Assembly (NCBI GenBank): GCA_902778375.1
Contig: CACYXJ010000009.1
Location: forward strand, 1 to 47,002
Source of the DNA: an uncultured Erysipelotrichaceae bacterium
Lineage (GTDB): Bacteria > Bacillota_I > Bacilli_A > Erysipelotrichales > Erysipelotrichaceae
Direction: 5' to 3'
DNA length: 47,002 nucleotides
The notes under the pieces were generated by a model that saw nothing but the letters and a program-made list of their open reading frames with translations, did no database searches and had not been told where the DNA came from. Positions 25,400 through 34,447 of this stretch are shown in pieces (position 1 is the stretch's first letter; every line of letters starts with the position of its first letter). Made by a program: the position numbers and the translations under genes.

Positions 25400-26854
25400 A
25401 TGAAAAAACAGTTAACCATTCTTCTCGGCGGATTGCTGGCTGTTGCTGCTTCCGGCTGTGCACAGACTGCCGCACAACCGGAACAGACGGAAGAAACAGC
25501 TGCAGAAAAAACAGCGGAAAAGAAATATCTGAGCGAAGAAGATATCACGGTCAATGAAACCATTGAAAACAATGCGGACGGTGAGCATGCTGTTACAGCT
25601 GACGGTGAGAGTGTTTCCTATCAGAATATCAAAGTCGTAAAAAGCGGTGATTCGTCAGGTGACGAAGCGGATTTCTACGGTGAAAACGCAGCTCTGTTTG
25701 CAACCAATGGCGGAACGCTGGATCTCAAGGAAATCATCGTTACAACAAACGGCACCCATGCCAATGCTGTATTCAGTTACGGAAGCGGAACGACAGTCAA
25801 TATTTCAGATTCTGTGATCAGTACCTCCGGCAATTGTTCCGGCGGTCTGATGACAACCGGCGGCGGCACGATGAACGCATCCAATCTGACGATTCACACG
25901 ACCGGCAATTCCTCGGCTGCGATCCGTTCTGACCGCGGCGGCGGTACGGTGAAAGTCAGCGGCGGAAGCTATACGACGGACGGCAAGGGCTCTCCGGTCA
26001 TTTACTCGACTGCCGACATCACAGTTGACAATGCCCTGATGACTTCGACATCGGCGCAGGGCGTGGTTGTCGAAGGCAAGAATTCGGTCACACTGAACAA
26101 TGTCGAACTGTATGCCGACAACAATTCCAAGAACAGCGATAAGTCCGACTGGTATCAGGCAGTCATGATCTATCAGTCGATGTCCGGCGATGCCGCTCAG
26201 GGAGAAGCATCCTTTACAATGAACGGCGGCACTCTGACCAATGAAAACGGCGATATATTCTTTGTCAACAACACCATGACCACCATCACGCTGCAGGATG
26301 CCGGAATCATCAATCATGATGCGGAAGGAAATTTCCTGCGGGCAGCGGCAGCCGGTTGGGGAAGAGAAGGTTCCAACGGCGGTCATGTGACATTGAATGC
26401 CGCATGGCAGACGATCAACGGCAACATCCTTGTCGATGAAGTTTCGACCCTGAACTGTTATCTCAATAACGAATCGGTATTCAACGGTGCCATCAACCCC
26501 GAGGGACAGGCAGGGGAAGTATATGTGGAACTCAGCGAAGACTCTGTCTGGAAACTGAGTGCGGATTCCTATATCACCGCTCTGAGCTGTGACACTGATG
26601 CTATTGACCTGAACGGCCATACCCTGTATGTCAACGGCGAAGCATACAAGGAAGGTACATCTTCCCGGGGAGAGGCAATCGAAGTGACAGTCACTTCCGA
26701 AGGCGGCGGCCCTGACGGTATGCCGCCAGGCGGCGAGCCTCCGGAAAAGCCGCCGGGAGAAGGATTTCCGGGCGGAGGCGAACCACCGGAAAAACCTCCG
26801 GGAGAGGGATTCCCAGGTGGAGAACCGCCGGCGAAGCCGGAAGACCAGCAGTAA
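25400..26854 (+). CDS. Secreted lipoprotein with beta-helix body and Gly/Pro-rich tail
   Basis: 484 residues. The first 20 form a lipoprotein signal (MKKQ, hydrophobic core, lipobox AASGC with C20), so it should be anchored outside the membrane. A Glu/Ala/Thr linker follows. The body, about residues 55-430, is rich in short beta strands with Gly, Asn, Thr and Ser turns (such as GGTLDLKEIIVTTNG and GGGTVKVSGGSYTT), typical of right-handed beta-helix proteins. The last 50 residues are Gly/Pro/Glu-rich with two copies of EPPEKPPGEGFPGG. No catalytic motif was recognised. It could bind or process a surface polysaccharide or act as an adhesin. The ATG at 25400 follows AGGAGG at 6 bases. Confidence 0.75.
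   Translation: MKKQLTILLGGLLAVAASGCAQTAAQPEQTEETAAEKTAEKKYLSEEDITVNETIENNADGEHAVTADGESVSYQNIKVVKSGDSSGDEADFYGENAALFATNGGTLDLKEIIVTTNGTHANAVFSYGSGTTVNISDSVISTSGNCSGGLMTTGGGTMNASNLTIHTTGNSSAAIRSDRGGGTVKVSGGSYTTDGKGSPVIYSTADITVDNALMTSTSAQGVVVEGKNSVTLNNVELYADNNSKNSDKSDWYQAVMIYQSMSGDAAQGEASFTMNGGTLTNENGDIFFVNNTMTTITLQDAGIINHDAEGNFLRAAAAGWGREGSNGGHVTLNAAWQTINGNILVDEVSTLNCYLNNESVFNGAINPEGQAGEVYVELSEDSVWKLSADSYITALSCDTDAIDLNGHTLYVNGEAYKEGTSSRGEAIEVTVTSEGGGPDGMPPGGEPPEKPPGEGFPGGGEPPEKPPGEGFPGGEPPAKPEDQQ
26719..26835 (+). repeat. In-gene repeat coding for a Gly/Pro-rich tail
   Basis: The 3' end of the lipoprotein gene repeats a roughly 45-base unit coding EPPEKPPGEGFPGG, twice almost intact and with partial copies on each side. 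Such repeats vary in copy number between strains and usually act as flexible wall-spanning or low-complexity tails. Confidence 0.7.
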
Positions 26855-26865
26855 GATCCATAACC

Positions 26866-26894
26866 AGGCCCTGCTCATGCAAGCAGGGCTTTTT
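26866..26894 (+). terminator. Terminator after the lipoprotein gene
   Basis: GCCCTGCT and AGCAGGGC pair around CATGCA, followed by TTTTT: a strong intrinsic terminator. Confidence 0.92.
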
Positions 26895-26985
26895 GGTGTC
26901 TGTTTTTTTCGGATTCAGGAAGTATAATGAAGATAGTGCAGGACAATTGCAAAACATAATTTCATACATAAGGAGTGATCATTTT

Positions 26986-28266
26986 ATGATTCTGAACGAA
27001 GAATTGCTTTCTGTTCAGAGAGGTGAACAGGGTGAAGCAATGCGCAAGGTTCTGAACACGCTTGTCATGTACGGCGAAGCGTTCGGAGCAGAGCGTATGG
27101 TAAAGATCACCGGCAGTATGGGACATGCGGTCATCGGTACCGGATCCATGACTTGGGGACCGGTCTTTGACCTGATGGATGAACTCATAGCCGGCGGAGC
27201 TTTGCCGAAACAGAGTTTTACGACCGACCCGCGCGGAGTGGAGCCGCATGTGCCGATGAGCCTGGCTGACCGGGTGATGTTCAAGGTGATTTTTTCCAAC
27301 CAGAAACGGATGGAAAAAGAGTGGCAGCGCATGGGAATCAAAGACAGCAACGCCTATACATGCACGGCATACATGAGCGAAGTCGGAAACATCCCCGAAT
27401 ACGGGGATATTCTTGGCTGGGCGGAGTCATCTGCCGTTTCTTATGCCAATTCCGTGATCGGCGCAAGATGCAACAGGAATTCGGGCATTCTGGAACTGAT
27501 GTCCAATATTCTCGGTTATGTGCCGGAATTCGGTCTTCTGACCGACGAGGGCAGAAAGGCGAAATGGATTATCGAAGTCAAATGCGAAAGACTTCCCGAG
27601 CCGCAGCTTCTCGGTTCCGCCATCGGTTTCAAGTGCATCGAGGATGTTCCATATATCAAGGGCCTTGACCGGTGGCTGGGAACAGAACTGACACAGCGGG
27701 TCAAAGACTACCTGAAAGACATGGGAGCGGCCAGCGCATCCAACGGATCCGTCGGTCTGTATCATGTCGAAAACCTGACGCCGGAAGCGAAGAAATTCGG
27801 GGAGGATCTGATTCTCGAAGATGCCCAGGTATTTGTCATTGATGATGCCGAAATCGAAAGAGTCAAGGCATCATATCCGAATCCCTGGCAGGAAGAAGGA
27901 GAAGCACAGCTCGCTTTTGCCGGCTGTCCGCATTTCAGCTGCGAGCAGCTGCAGGACTGGACAGAACGGCTGATGAACGGACTGGAGGAACACGGCCGCG
28001 ACAAGGTGACGGTGCAGACGATCTTCTGTGCCGCTCCGGATGTCATCCGGTCGTTCAAAACAAGATTCCCGCTGTACTATGACAGACTGAGTGAAATGGG
28101 TGTCACTGTTTCGTCGCTTTGTCCATTGTCATATACATCCAATCCACTGACGGACAAGATCCGTATCATTACCGCATCCAATAAACTGCGTTATTACAGC
28201 AAAGCCAGATTCTACAGCGAAAAGGAACTGGTGGATATACTGACAGGAGGCAGAACAGATGGCTAA
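26986..28266 (+). CDS. Aconitase X catalytic (large) subunit
   Basis: A 426-residue aconitase X large subunit (DUF521), a dehydratase family. Known members dehydrate cis-3-hydroxy-L-proline or mevalonate 5-phosphate. Seen: ITGSMGHAVIGTGSMTWG-type substrate loops, GARCNRNSG and FAGCPHFSCEQL, which hold the conserved cysteines, and SLCPLSYTSNP near the C-terminus. The ATG at 26986 is chosen over an in-frame start at 26893, which lies inside the upstream terminator, and AAGGAG is upstream. It overlaps the small subunit gene by 8 bases. Together with the enoate-reductase-like gene it makes a three-gene operon; the substrate is not known. Confidence 0.9.
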   Translation: MILNEELLSVQRGEQGEAMRKVLNTLVMYGEAFGAERMVKITGSMGHAVIGTGSMTWGPVFDLMDELIAGGALPKQSFTTDPRGVEPHVPMSLADRVMFKVIFSNQKRMEKEWQRMGIKDSNAYTCTAYMSEVGNIPEYGDILGWAESSAVSYANSVIGARCNRNSGILELMSNILGYVPEFGLLTDEGRKAKWIIEVKCERLPEPQLLGSAIGFKCIEDVPYIKGLDRWLGTELTQRVKDYLKDMGAASASNGSVGLYHVENLTPEAKKFGEDLILEDAQVFVIDDAEIERVKASYPNPWQEEGEAQLAFAGCPHFSCEQLQDWTERLMNGLEEHGRDKVTVQTIFCAAPDVIRSFKTRFPLYYDRLSEMGVTVSSLCPLSYTSNPLTDKIRIITASNKLRYYSKARFYSEKELVDILTGGRTDG

Positions 28267-28708
28267 GGAATACAAAGGCCGTGTTGTCGTTCCGGGCAAC
28301 GTGCAGGCGGAAGCACTGGTGACACATACCGGATTCAATACTCTGGCAAACCTGAAAACGGCCGGTTCGTTTCTGAACAGAAAAGGTGTTCTGCAGGATA
28401 TGAACAACCCGGAAATCTACGGCAAGCTGATGCCCGGCAAGGCGCTGTGCCTGCCGGAGACGATCGGTTCCACGACCGGCGGAATGGTTCTCTACTGCGC
28501 GTCGGTCATGGGCGTCGGACCGTCCTGCATGCTTTTCAGCAAAAAGGCGGATACTCTGGCGGTTGCCGGGGCAGTGCTGACTGCCAACTGGTCGGAGCAT
28601 CCGATCGTCCTGGTCGACGGTCTGGGTGAGGAATTTCTGCAGGAAGTCAAGGAAGGACAGATGATCACCGTTAGGGATGACGGAACAGTCATCGTGGAGG
28701 ACGAATAG
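28259..28708 (+). CDS. Aconitase X swivel-domain (small) subunit
   Basis: A 149-residue DUF126 protein, the separate swivel domain of two-subunit aconitase X. Seen: the N-terminal KGRVVVPGNVQAEALVTH and ETIGSTTGGMVLYCASVMG, whose Ser in GSTTGG corresponds to the conserved catalytic serine, and WSEHPIVLVDG. It begins within the end of the large subunit gene (8-base overlap), with ribosome binding sequence AGGAGG in that gene, so the two are made in equal amounts. The next gene starts 2 bases after the stop. Confidence 0.92.
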   Translation: MAKEYKGRVVVPGNVQAEALVTHTGFNTLANLKTAGSFLNRKGVLQDMNNPEIYGKLMPGKALCLPETIGSTTGGMVLYCASVMGVGPSCMLFSKKADTLAVAGAVLTANWSEHPIVLVDGLGEEFLQEVKEGQMITVRDDGTVIVEDE

Positions 28709-28709
28709 A

Positions 28710-30767
28710 ATGAAAGAAACATATAATCCGCTGTTTACACCATGGAAGATCAGGGACCTGGAGATCAAAAACAGGATCGTTCTGACCTCGATGGGCGGAA
28801 CAGACCTCTTCGGTTGGATGGAAATCAACCATTTCGACGAAGTGGGTGCGAAGTTCATCATGGAAGTCGCGAAAAACAATGCCGGTCTGGTCCTGCCGGG
28901 CTGTCAGCCGGTATGGAATCCGATGTACGGACAGTGGCTCCATAAGAACAGGAAGATGTTCGAGGATCTGAAAAAATGGATGCCGGAATTTCATAAAACC
29001 GGTGCCAAACTCTTTGTCCAGCTGACTGCCGGGTTCGGACGCAGCTTCACCATTTCGGAAATGATGGAGAAACTGTATACCAATCCCATCCTGCGTCTTG
29101 CTTCCAAGCCGGTCATGGATCTTGACCGCATCACCGCCAGCGCTTCTCCTTCTCCCAACAGATGGTCGGACAAAGTACCGTCCCGTGCCCTGACCGTCGA
29201 TGAGATCCACGAATATGTCAATGCTTTTGCCGAGTGCGCGAAGCTGCTCAAGGATGCCGGTGTGGACGGTGTCGAGATCCATGCCGTGCACGAAGGATAT
29301 CTGCTTGACCAGTTCACATTGAAATATGTCAATCACCGTACCGATGAATACGGCGGTTCCTTCGAGAACCGCTACCGTTTCCCGGTCGAGATCGTACAGG
29401 CGATCAAGCAGGCATGCGGCGACGATTTCCCGGTTTCCCTGCGTTATTCCGTTGTCTCCAAGACCAAGGGTTTCCGCCGCGGAGCTTTGCCGGGTGAAGA
29501 GTATGAGGAAGCCGGCCGTGACATGGAAGAGTCGGAAAGAGCCGCGAAATATCTGCAGGATGCCGGTTATGACATGCTGAACTGCGACAACGGCACCTAT
29601 GATGCCTGGTATTGGGCGCATCCGCCGATCTACATGCCGGAAAACTGCAATCTTGAATATGTGGAACATATCCGCAAATTCGTTGATATTCCGGTTGTCT
29701 GTGCCGGCCGCATGGATCCGGTGACAGCTGCTGAAGCTGTCGCGGAAGGGAAGATCGACGGCGCCGGGTTTGCCAGACAGTTCCTGGCTGACCAGGAATG
29801 GGTCACCAAGCTGATGGAAGACAGGGAAGCCGATATCAGGCCCTGCATCCTCTGCCATAACGGATGTTTCAATATGGCGCATTACAAAGGTGTGCCGAAC
29901 GACCAGGATCTCTTCGATTCCCTGAATATGTCGAGATGCGCTGTCAATGCCGAAACGATGCAGTGGAACAAGCATTTCATCAAACCGGCGGACAAACCGC
30001 AGACTGTCCATATTGTCGGCGGCGGTATCGGCGGCATGGAAACAGCCAGGGTACTTGCCCTGCGCGGCCATAAACCGGTCATCTATGAAAAGAGCGGCAG
30101 GCTCGGCGGCACCTTTATTCCAGCTTCTGCCGAATCCTACAAAGGCAAACTGCGTGACCTTCTGAAATGGTATGAGAAACAGATGAAGGATCTGGATGTC
30201 GAAGTGCATCTGAATTACGAAGTGCATTCGATCCTGGAATTCGGCGACGCTCCGGTCGTCATCGCAACCGGTGCGACACCACGTGTCATGCGCAGTATCA
30301 AAGGTTATGAAAAGATGATCGAAGCCTGCGAATATCTTAATGGTAAGGAAGTCGGCGGGACGGTTGCTGTTATCGGCGGCGGTCTGACCGGCTGCGAAAT
30401 TGCATACGAACTGTACCTGCAGGGCAAAAAGCCGGTCATCGTCGAAATGCTGAATGACCTGATTGCCCAGAAGGGTGTGTGTCTCGCCAACAGTTCCTAT
30501 CTGCGTGAATACTTTGCCTGGAAGAAGGTTCCGGTCTATCTGGAAACAAAACTCAGGGAAGTCGCGGATGGTCATATCATCTGTGAAGACAAGGACGGAA
30601 AGGAAATCGAGATTCCCTGCGACTCGGTAATTTCCTCGACCGGCTATCTGCCGGCTCCGCTGGCTGTCGGCAAAAAGAAGAATGCCTGGATCGTCGGCGA
30701 CTGCGACAAGGTCGGAAACCTGCGCACCGTCATATGGCAGGCATATGAAACCGCGATGAAGATCTGA
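28710..30767 (+). CDS. Enoate/2,4-dienoyl reductase-like FMN, FAD and Fe-S flavoenzyme
   Basis: A 685-residue old-yellow-enzyme fusion like 2,4-dienoyl-CoA reductase (FadH), enoate reductase and BaiCD/BaiH. Residues 1-370 form the FMN TIM barrel with VDGVEIHAVHEGYLLDQF and HRTDEYGGSFENRYRF. The iron-sulfur motif is CILCHNGC, with the fourth cysteine in SRCAVN. The C-terminal half has two dinucleotide sites, VHIVGGGIGGMETAR and VAVIGGGLTGCEIA. It would reduce an activated C=C bond with NAD(P)H. Coupling to aconitase X suggests the double bond made by dehydration is then reduced (inference). The barrel motif HAVHEGYL differs from the usual HGAHGYL. Start at 28710, after GGAGG. Confidence 0.87.
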   Translation: MKETYNPLFTPWKIRDLEIKNRIVLTSMGGTDLFGWMEINHFDEVGAKFIMEVAKNNAGLVLPGCQPVWNPMYGQWLHKNRKMFEDLKKWMPEFHKTGAKLFVQLTAGFGRSFTISEMMEKLYTNPILRLASKPVMDLDRITASASPSPNRWSDKVPSRALTVDEIHEYVNAFAECAKLLKDAGVDGVEIHAVHEGYLLDQFTLKYVNHRTDEYGGSFENRYRFPVEIVQAIKQACGDDFPVSLRYSVVSKTKGFRRGALPGEEYEEAGRDMEESERAAKYLQDAGYDMLNCDNGTYDAWYWAHPPIYMPENCNLEYVEHIRKFVDIPVVCAGRMDPVTAAEAVAEGKIDGAGFARQFLADQEWVTKLMEDREADIRPCILCHNGCFNMAHYKGVPNDQDLFDSLNMSRCAVNAETMQWNKHFIKPADKPQTVHIVGGGIGGMETARVLALRGHKPVIYEKSGRLGGTFIPASAESYKGKLRDLLKWYEKQMKDLDVEVHLNYEVHSILEFGDAPVVIATGATPRVMRSIKGYEKMIEACEYLNGKEVGGTVAVIGGGLTGCEIAYELYLQGKKPVIVEMLNDLIAQKGVCLANSSYLREYFAWKKVPVYLETKLREVADGHIICEDKDGKEIEIPCDSVISSTGYLPAPLAVGKKKNAWIVGDCDKVGNLRTVIWQAYETAMKI

Positions 30768-30782
30768 CAGAAGAAAATGAGA

Positions 30783-30816
30783 AGGGGCCATTCCCGGGGA
30801 ACGGTCCCTTTTTTTG
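30783..30816 (+). terminator. Terminator of the aconitase X operon
   Basis: A GGGGCCATTCCC/GGGGAACGGTCCC stem with small mismatches and a tight loop is followed by T7. It ends the three-gene operon. Confidence 0.88.
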
Positions 30817-30829
30817 CCGGTGCACTGTC

Positions 30830-30858
30830 TGCACAACGGTGTCATTTCAAGGTACAAT
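30830..30858 (+). promoter_or_regulatory. Promoter of the C26 peptidase operon
   Basis: TGCACA (four of six consensus bases) lies 17 bases before TACAAT; transcription should start near 30865, about 28 bases before the ATG. Confidence 0.55.
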
Positions 30859-30892
30859 GAGAACAGTGTTGAAATGATTTGGAGGAACAGTT

Positions 30893-31612
30893 ATGGAAAG
30901 GCCTGTCATCGGCATTCTTGCCAGTAAATACACATTCGGAAAGTGGAATCTTCTCCAGCACGGACTGGGTGACAATTATGTCCGTTCGATTGAGGAGGCG
31001 GGAGGCCTTGCCATGATCATTCCCCACGGCACAGACGAAGAACTGCTGACAGATTATGTCGAATGCTGCGACGGCATTCTTGTGCCGGGCGGCATCGATG
31101 TCGATCCTGTCCTGTTCGGCGAAGAGCGCCATGAACTGTGCGGGGAAAGCGATATGGAATATGATCTGTTCCAGATCAGCGTGATCCAGAAGACGATCGC
31201 TGCCGGCAAACCGCTGTTCGGCATCTGCCGCGGTCTGCAGGTGATCAACGTGGCATTCGGTGGAACCCTGTATCAGGACATATCGCTGGCCGGAGACAAT
31301 GTGCTCGGTCATGTGCAGCCGCAGTACCGCAATGTCGCCACCCACAAGGTCACGATTGCCGATGACAGCATGCTGCAGATGCTGCTGGGCGAGGAACTTG
31401 AAGTCAACAGTTTCCATCACCAGGTCATTCATGAACTCGGCCGCGGTCTCAAGGCTGTCGCCTGGGCTGAGGACGGTCTGATCGAAGGCATCGAGTCCGA
31501 TGTCTATCCAAACCTTCTGGCGGTGCAGTGGCACCCCGAGAACTTCATCATGAACAAAGAAGATGTAATGCTGCCGTTTTTCGTCAAACTTGTCGCCCTT
31601 AGTTCAAAGTGA
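30893..31612 (+). CDS. Gamma-glutamyl hydrolase, peptidase C26 / class I glutamine amidotransferase-like (PuuD family)
   Basis: A 239-residue cytosolic amidohydrolase of the PuuD/C26 group, which cleaves gamma-glutamyl bonds such as gamma-glutamyl-GABA. Seen: PGGIDVDPVLFGE, the nucleophile elbow FGICRGLQ with C112, and the catalytic His-Glu pair in VQWHPENF. Full length for the family. GGAGG lies 9 bases before the ATG. It is first of an apparent operon with an aldo/keto reductase (18-base gap) and tcdA. No polyamine genes are near, so the physiological gamma-glutamyl substrate is unknown. Confidence 0.9.
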   Translation: MERPVIGILASKYTFGKWNLLQHGLGDNYVRSIEEAGGLAMIIPHGTDEELLTDYVECCDGILVPGGIDVDPVLFGEERHELCGESDMEYDLFQISVIQKTIAAGKPLFGICRGLQVINVAFGGTLYQDISLAGDNVLGHVQPQYRNVATHKVTIADDSMLQMLLGEELEVNSFHHQVIHELGRGLKAVAWAEDGLIEGIESDVYPNLLAVQWHPENFIMNKEDVMLPFFVKLVALSSK

Positions 31613-31630
31613 TGAAAAACGGAGAAAAAT

Positions 31631-32821
31631 ATGAAATACAGAAAAGACAGATACGGCAATGAAATATCGGTGCTGGGATTCGGCTGCATGCGTTTTGCCA
31701 AAAAGGGTAATGCCATCGACATGGAAAAGACCGAGGAACAGATCGATTATGCAATTTCCCAGGGAATCAACTATTTTGACACTGCCTATGTCTATTCCGG
31801 CAGTGAAGCGGCACTGGGCGAGATCCTTTCCCGCAACGGCCGCCGCGAAAAGGTCAATATCGCCACCAAACTGCCGCAGTATCTGATCAGCCGCGAAGGC
31901 ATGATCGAGAAACTGTTCCAGGAGGAACTGAAGCGTCTGCGCACCGATCATGTCGATTATTATCTGATGCATATGCTGACAGACCTTTCCGCCTGGCAGA
32001 ATCTGGTAAGCCATGGTGTCGAAGACTGGATCAGGGAAAAGAAAGCCAACGGTGAGATCCGTAATATCGGTTTTTCCTTTCACGGCAATACCGAAATGTT
32101 CCTGAAGATCCTCAATGCATATGACTGGGATTTCTGTCAGATCCAGTACAACTACATGGATGAGCACTCCCAGGCCGGCCGCAGAGGTCTTCAGGCAGCC
32201 AATGAAAAAGGCATACCGGTCATGATCATGGAACCGCTGCGCGGCGGCAAGCTGGTCGATCTTCTGCCGGAAAAGGCGAAGAAGCTGATTGCCGGAAACG
32301 ACAGGTTCGGATCGCCTGCCGAACTGGCTTTCCGCTGGCTGTGGTCACAGCCGGAAATCACCTGCGTCCTGTCCGGTATGAACAGTCTGGAAATGGTAAA
32401 GGAAAACTGCCGCATCGCTTCCGCAAGCGAAGTGGGCGACCTCAAGGAAGAAGACTACGCTCTGATCGAAGAGGTCAAGACACTGATCAACGAAAAGATC
32501 AAGGTTCCCTGCACCGGCTGCGGCTATTGCCAGCCGTGTCCGCAGGGTGTGGATATTCCCTTGGCTTTCCGCTGCTATAACGAGATGTATATGGAATCGA
32601 AACAGGCCGGACGTTTCGAATATGCCCAGACCGTCGGTCTGAGAGAAAAGCCGGCATTTCCTTCCCAGTGCGTTGCCTGCGGAAAATGCGAGAGCCACTG
32701 TCCTCAGCATATCGCCATTATTCAGGAATTGAAGAATGCCGACCGGAACCTGCGGCCGCTGCCTTATAAAATCGGAACAGCGATTGCCCGCAAGTTCCTG
32801 CTGAAGAAAAAGAAAGGATGA
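31631..32821 (+). CDS. Aldo/keto reductase with C-terminal ferredoxin-like domain
   Basis: 396 residues. The N-terminal 290 form an aldo/keto reductase barrel (SVLGFGCMRF, GINYFDTAYVYSGSE with catalytic Asp and Tyr, IATKLP with Lys, YYLMHML with His). The C-terminal 100 residues carry CTGCGYCQPCPQGVDIP and CVACGKCESHCPQ, enough for two [4Fe-4S] clusters. This fused form is common in anaerobes and probably exchanges electrons between clusters and a carbonyl substrate; the partner is unknown. It follows the C26 peptidase by 18 bases and overlaps tcdA by 4 bases. Confidence 0.92.
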   Translation: MKYRKDRYGNEISVLGFGCMRFAKKGNAIDMEKTEEQIDYAISQGINYFDTAYVYSGSEAALGEILSRNGRREKVNIATKLPQYLISREGMIEKLFQEELKRLRTDHVDYYLMHMLTDLSAWQNLVSHGVEDWIREKKANGEIRNIGFSFHGNTEMFLKILNAYDWDFCQIQYNYMDEHSQAGRRGLQAANEKGIPVMIMEPLRGGKLVDLLPEKAKKLIAGNDRFGSPAELAFRWLWSQPEITCVLSGMNSLEMVKENCRIASASEVGDLKEEDYALIEEVKTLINEKIKVPCTGCGYCQPCPQGVDIPLAFRCYNEMYMESKQAGRFEYAQTVGLREKPAFPSQCVACGKCESHCPQHIAIIQELKNADRNLRPLPYKIGTAIARKFLLKKKKG

Positions 32822-33564
32822 ACCAGGTCATGAGTGAGCGTTATCTGCGCATGGAAATGCTTGCCGGAAAAGACGCGATGGCTGCTTTGCGAAACAGCCG
32901 GGTCGCGGTTTTCGGCATCGGCGGTGTCGGCGGCTATGTCGTCGAAGCCCTGGCCAGATGCGGGGTGGGAACGCTGGACCTGATCGATCACGATACAGTC
33001 GATCTCACCAATATCAACCGTCAGATCATCGCTCTGGATTCGACCCTCGGCAAAGCGAAAGTCCTGGCCGCAAAAGAACGGATTCATGACATTGATCCGG
33101 AAATCAAGGTCAATACATTTCAATGCTTCTTCCTGCCGGAGGAAAGCGATAAATTTGACTTTGCTGTCTATGATTACGTTGTCGATGCCATCGATACCGT
33201 TACTGCCAAGATTGCCCTGATCATGAAGGCGAAGGAATGCGGTACACCGGTCATTTCCTCGATGGGAACCGGCAACCGCATGGACCCGACAAAAGTCAGG
33301 ATCACGGATGTCTATAAGACAAGCGGTGATCCGCTGGCAAAGATCATGCGCCATGAACTGAAAAAACGCGGCATCCGGAAACTGACGGTGTGCACATCGC
33401 AGGAGCTGCCGATGAAACCGCTGCCTGAAGCGGTTCAGCTGGAAGCCGAGCGGACGGGACGGCGCAGTGTTCCCGGTTCGACCGCATTCGTGCCGCCGGC
33501 GGCGGGTCTTGCGATAGCGTCATTTGTCGTCCGGGAACTGATGGCGAAAAAGGAATCACAATGA
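32818..33564 (+). CDS. tcdA: tRNA threonylcarbamoyladenosine dehydratase
   Basis: A 248-residue E1-like, ATP-using enzyme (TcdA/CsdL) that converts tRNA t6A37 to its cyclic form. Seen: RVAVFGIGGVGGYVVEAL (nucleotide fold), LIDHDTVDLTNINRQ, DAIDTVTAK, and SSMGTGNRMDP. The first ATG overlaps the reductase stop in ATGA. A second ATG at 32830 begins MSERYLRMEML, as in most homologues, and is better spaced from AAAGGA, so the true start may be 12 bases later. It is last gene of the operon. Confidence 0.93.
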   Translation: MNQVMSERYLRMEMLAGKDAMAALRNSRVAVFGIGGVGGYVVEALARCGVGTLDLIDHDTVDLTNINRQIIALDSTLGKAKVLAAKERIHDIDPEIKVNTFQCFFLPEESDKFDFAVYDYVVDAIDTVTAKIALIMKAKECGTPVISSMGTGNRMDPTKVRITDVYKTSGDPLAKIMRHELKKRGIRKLTVCTSQELPMKPLPEAVQLEAERTGRRSVPGSTAFVPPAAGLAIASFVVRELMAKKESQ

Positions 33565-33568
33565 ACAT

Positions 33569-33598
33569 GGAGATACGCAAATCTGTATCTCCTTTTTG
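33569..33598 (+). terminator. Terminator after tcdA
   Basis: GGAGATAC and GTATCTCC pair around an 8-base loop, followed by TTTTTG. Confidence 0.9.
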
Positions 33599-33641
33599 TT
33601 CAGACATGTAAAATGAAAGAGGAAAAACGGAGGAGTTTTTT

Positions 33642-34427
33642 ATGAGACTTGAACACATGACATGGCCGCAGGCGGAGGCATACTTCAAAAACAACGATAC
33701 TGTCATCATTCCCCTTGGATCGCTCGAATGCCATGGCCGGCATATGCCGCTTGGCACCGACACCCTGATTCCGGAAAAGATCATTGAATATCTGGAAGAG
33801 AAGAACGATACCGTCGTTGCCCCGATGATTCCCTATGGATGCACGGATTATCTGGCTTCCTATCCGGGCACTGTCAATCTCGGTCATGACGTGCTGTATC
33901 AGGTCCTGACGGCCGTCACCCAGTCGCTCAAGGCACACGGTGCCAGACGCTTCGTGGTGATCAACGGTCATGGCGGCAACATCCCGCCGCTGGACCGGGT
34001 TTCCCTGGATCTCTATAAGCAGGGATGCCTTCTGGCCCAGATGAACTGGTGGCAGATGGTCTGGAATATCACCGGTGACTGGGAAGGAAGAAAACCGTGG
34101 CACGGCGGCCATGGCGGCGGTGAGGAAACAGCAGCCATCATGGCAATCGATCCCGGACTTGTGGACAGAAGCGCGATCGCCGATGCGCCGATGACGGGAA
34201 TCAGTGACGAGCTGCCGGCATCCGGCATGCGTACAGTGCGCTTCAAAGGAGTCGATATCCCGGTCAACCGCATGAGCCGTTCAGTCAGTGAAAACGGCTG
34301 GTTCGGCGACGATCATCCGCTTGTCGCAACAGCGGAGTGGGGTGATGAGATGATCAGGGCAAGTGCCGATTATATCGGTGAATTCATTGAAGTATTCAAA
34401 AAAGCAGAACTCCCCGCAGCAGTCTGA
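33642..34427 (+). CDS. Creatininase-family amidohydrolase
   Basis: A 261-residue metal-dependent amidohydrolase of the creatininase/MftE fold. Seen: GSLECHGRHMPLGTDT, which carries the metal ligands E29, H31 and D40, then VINGHGGNIPPL and HGGHGGGEETA, the other ligand motifs. Members hydrolyse creatinine, formamide intermediates or peptide ends, and substrate cannot be read from sequence. AGGAG lies 8 bases before the ATG. The DUF4139 gene follows after 20 bases, so the two are probably one transcript. Confidence 0.9.
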   Translation: MRLEHMTWPQAEAYFKNNDTVIIPLGSLECHGRHMPLGTDTLIPEKIIEYLEEKNDTVVAPMIPYGCTDYLASYPGTVNLGHDVLYQVLTAVTQSLKAHGARRFVVINGHGGNIPPLDRVSLDLYKQGCLLAQMNWWQMVWNITGDWEGRKPWHGGHGGGEETAAIMAIDPGLVDRSAIADAPMTGISDELPASGMRTVRFKGVDIPVNRMSRSVSENGWFGDDHPLVATAEWGDEMIRASADYIGEFIEVFKKAELPAAV

Positions 34428-34447
34428 CAGTATAAGAAGGTAATCAT

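Noticed and set aside
28689..30857. A 722-codon minus-strand open frame opposite the enoate-reductase-like gene
   Set aside because: Same reason: antisense shadow of a strongly supported gene, with no motif or start signal of its own.
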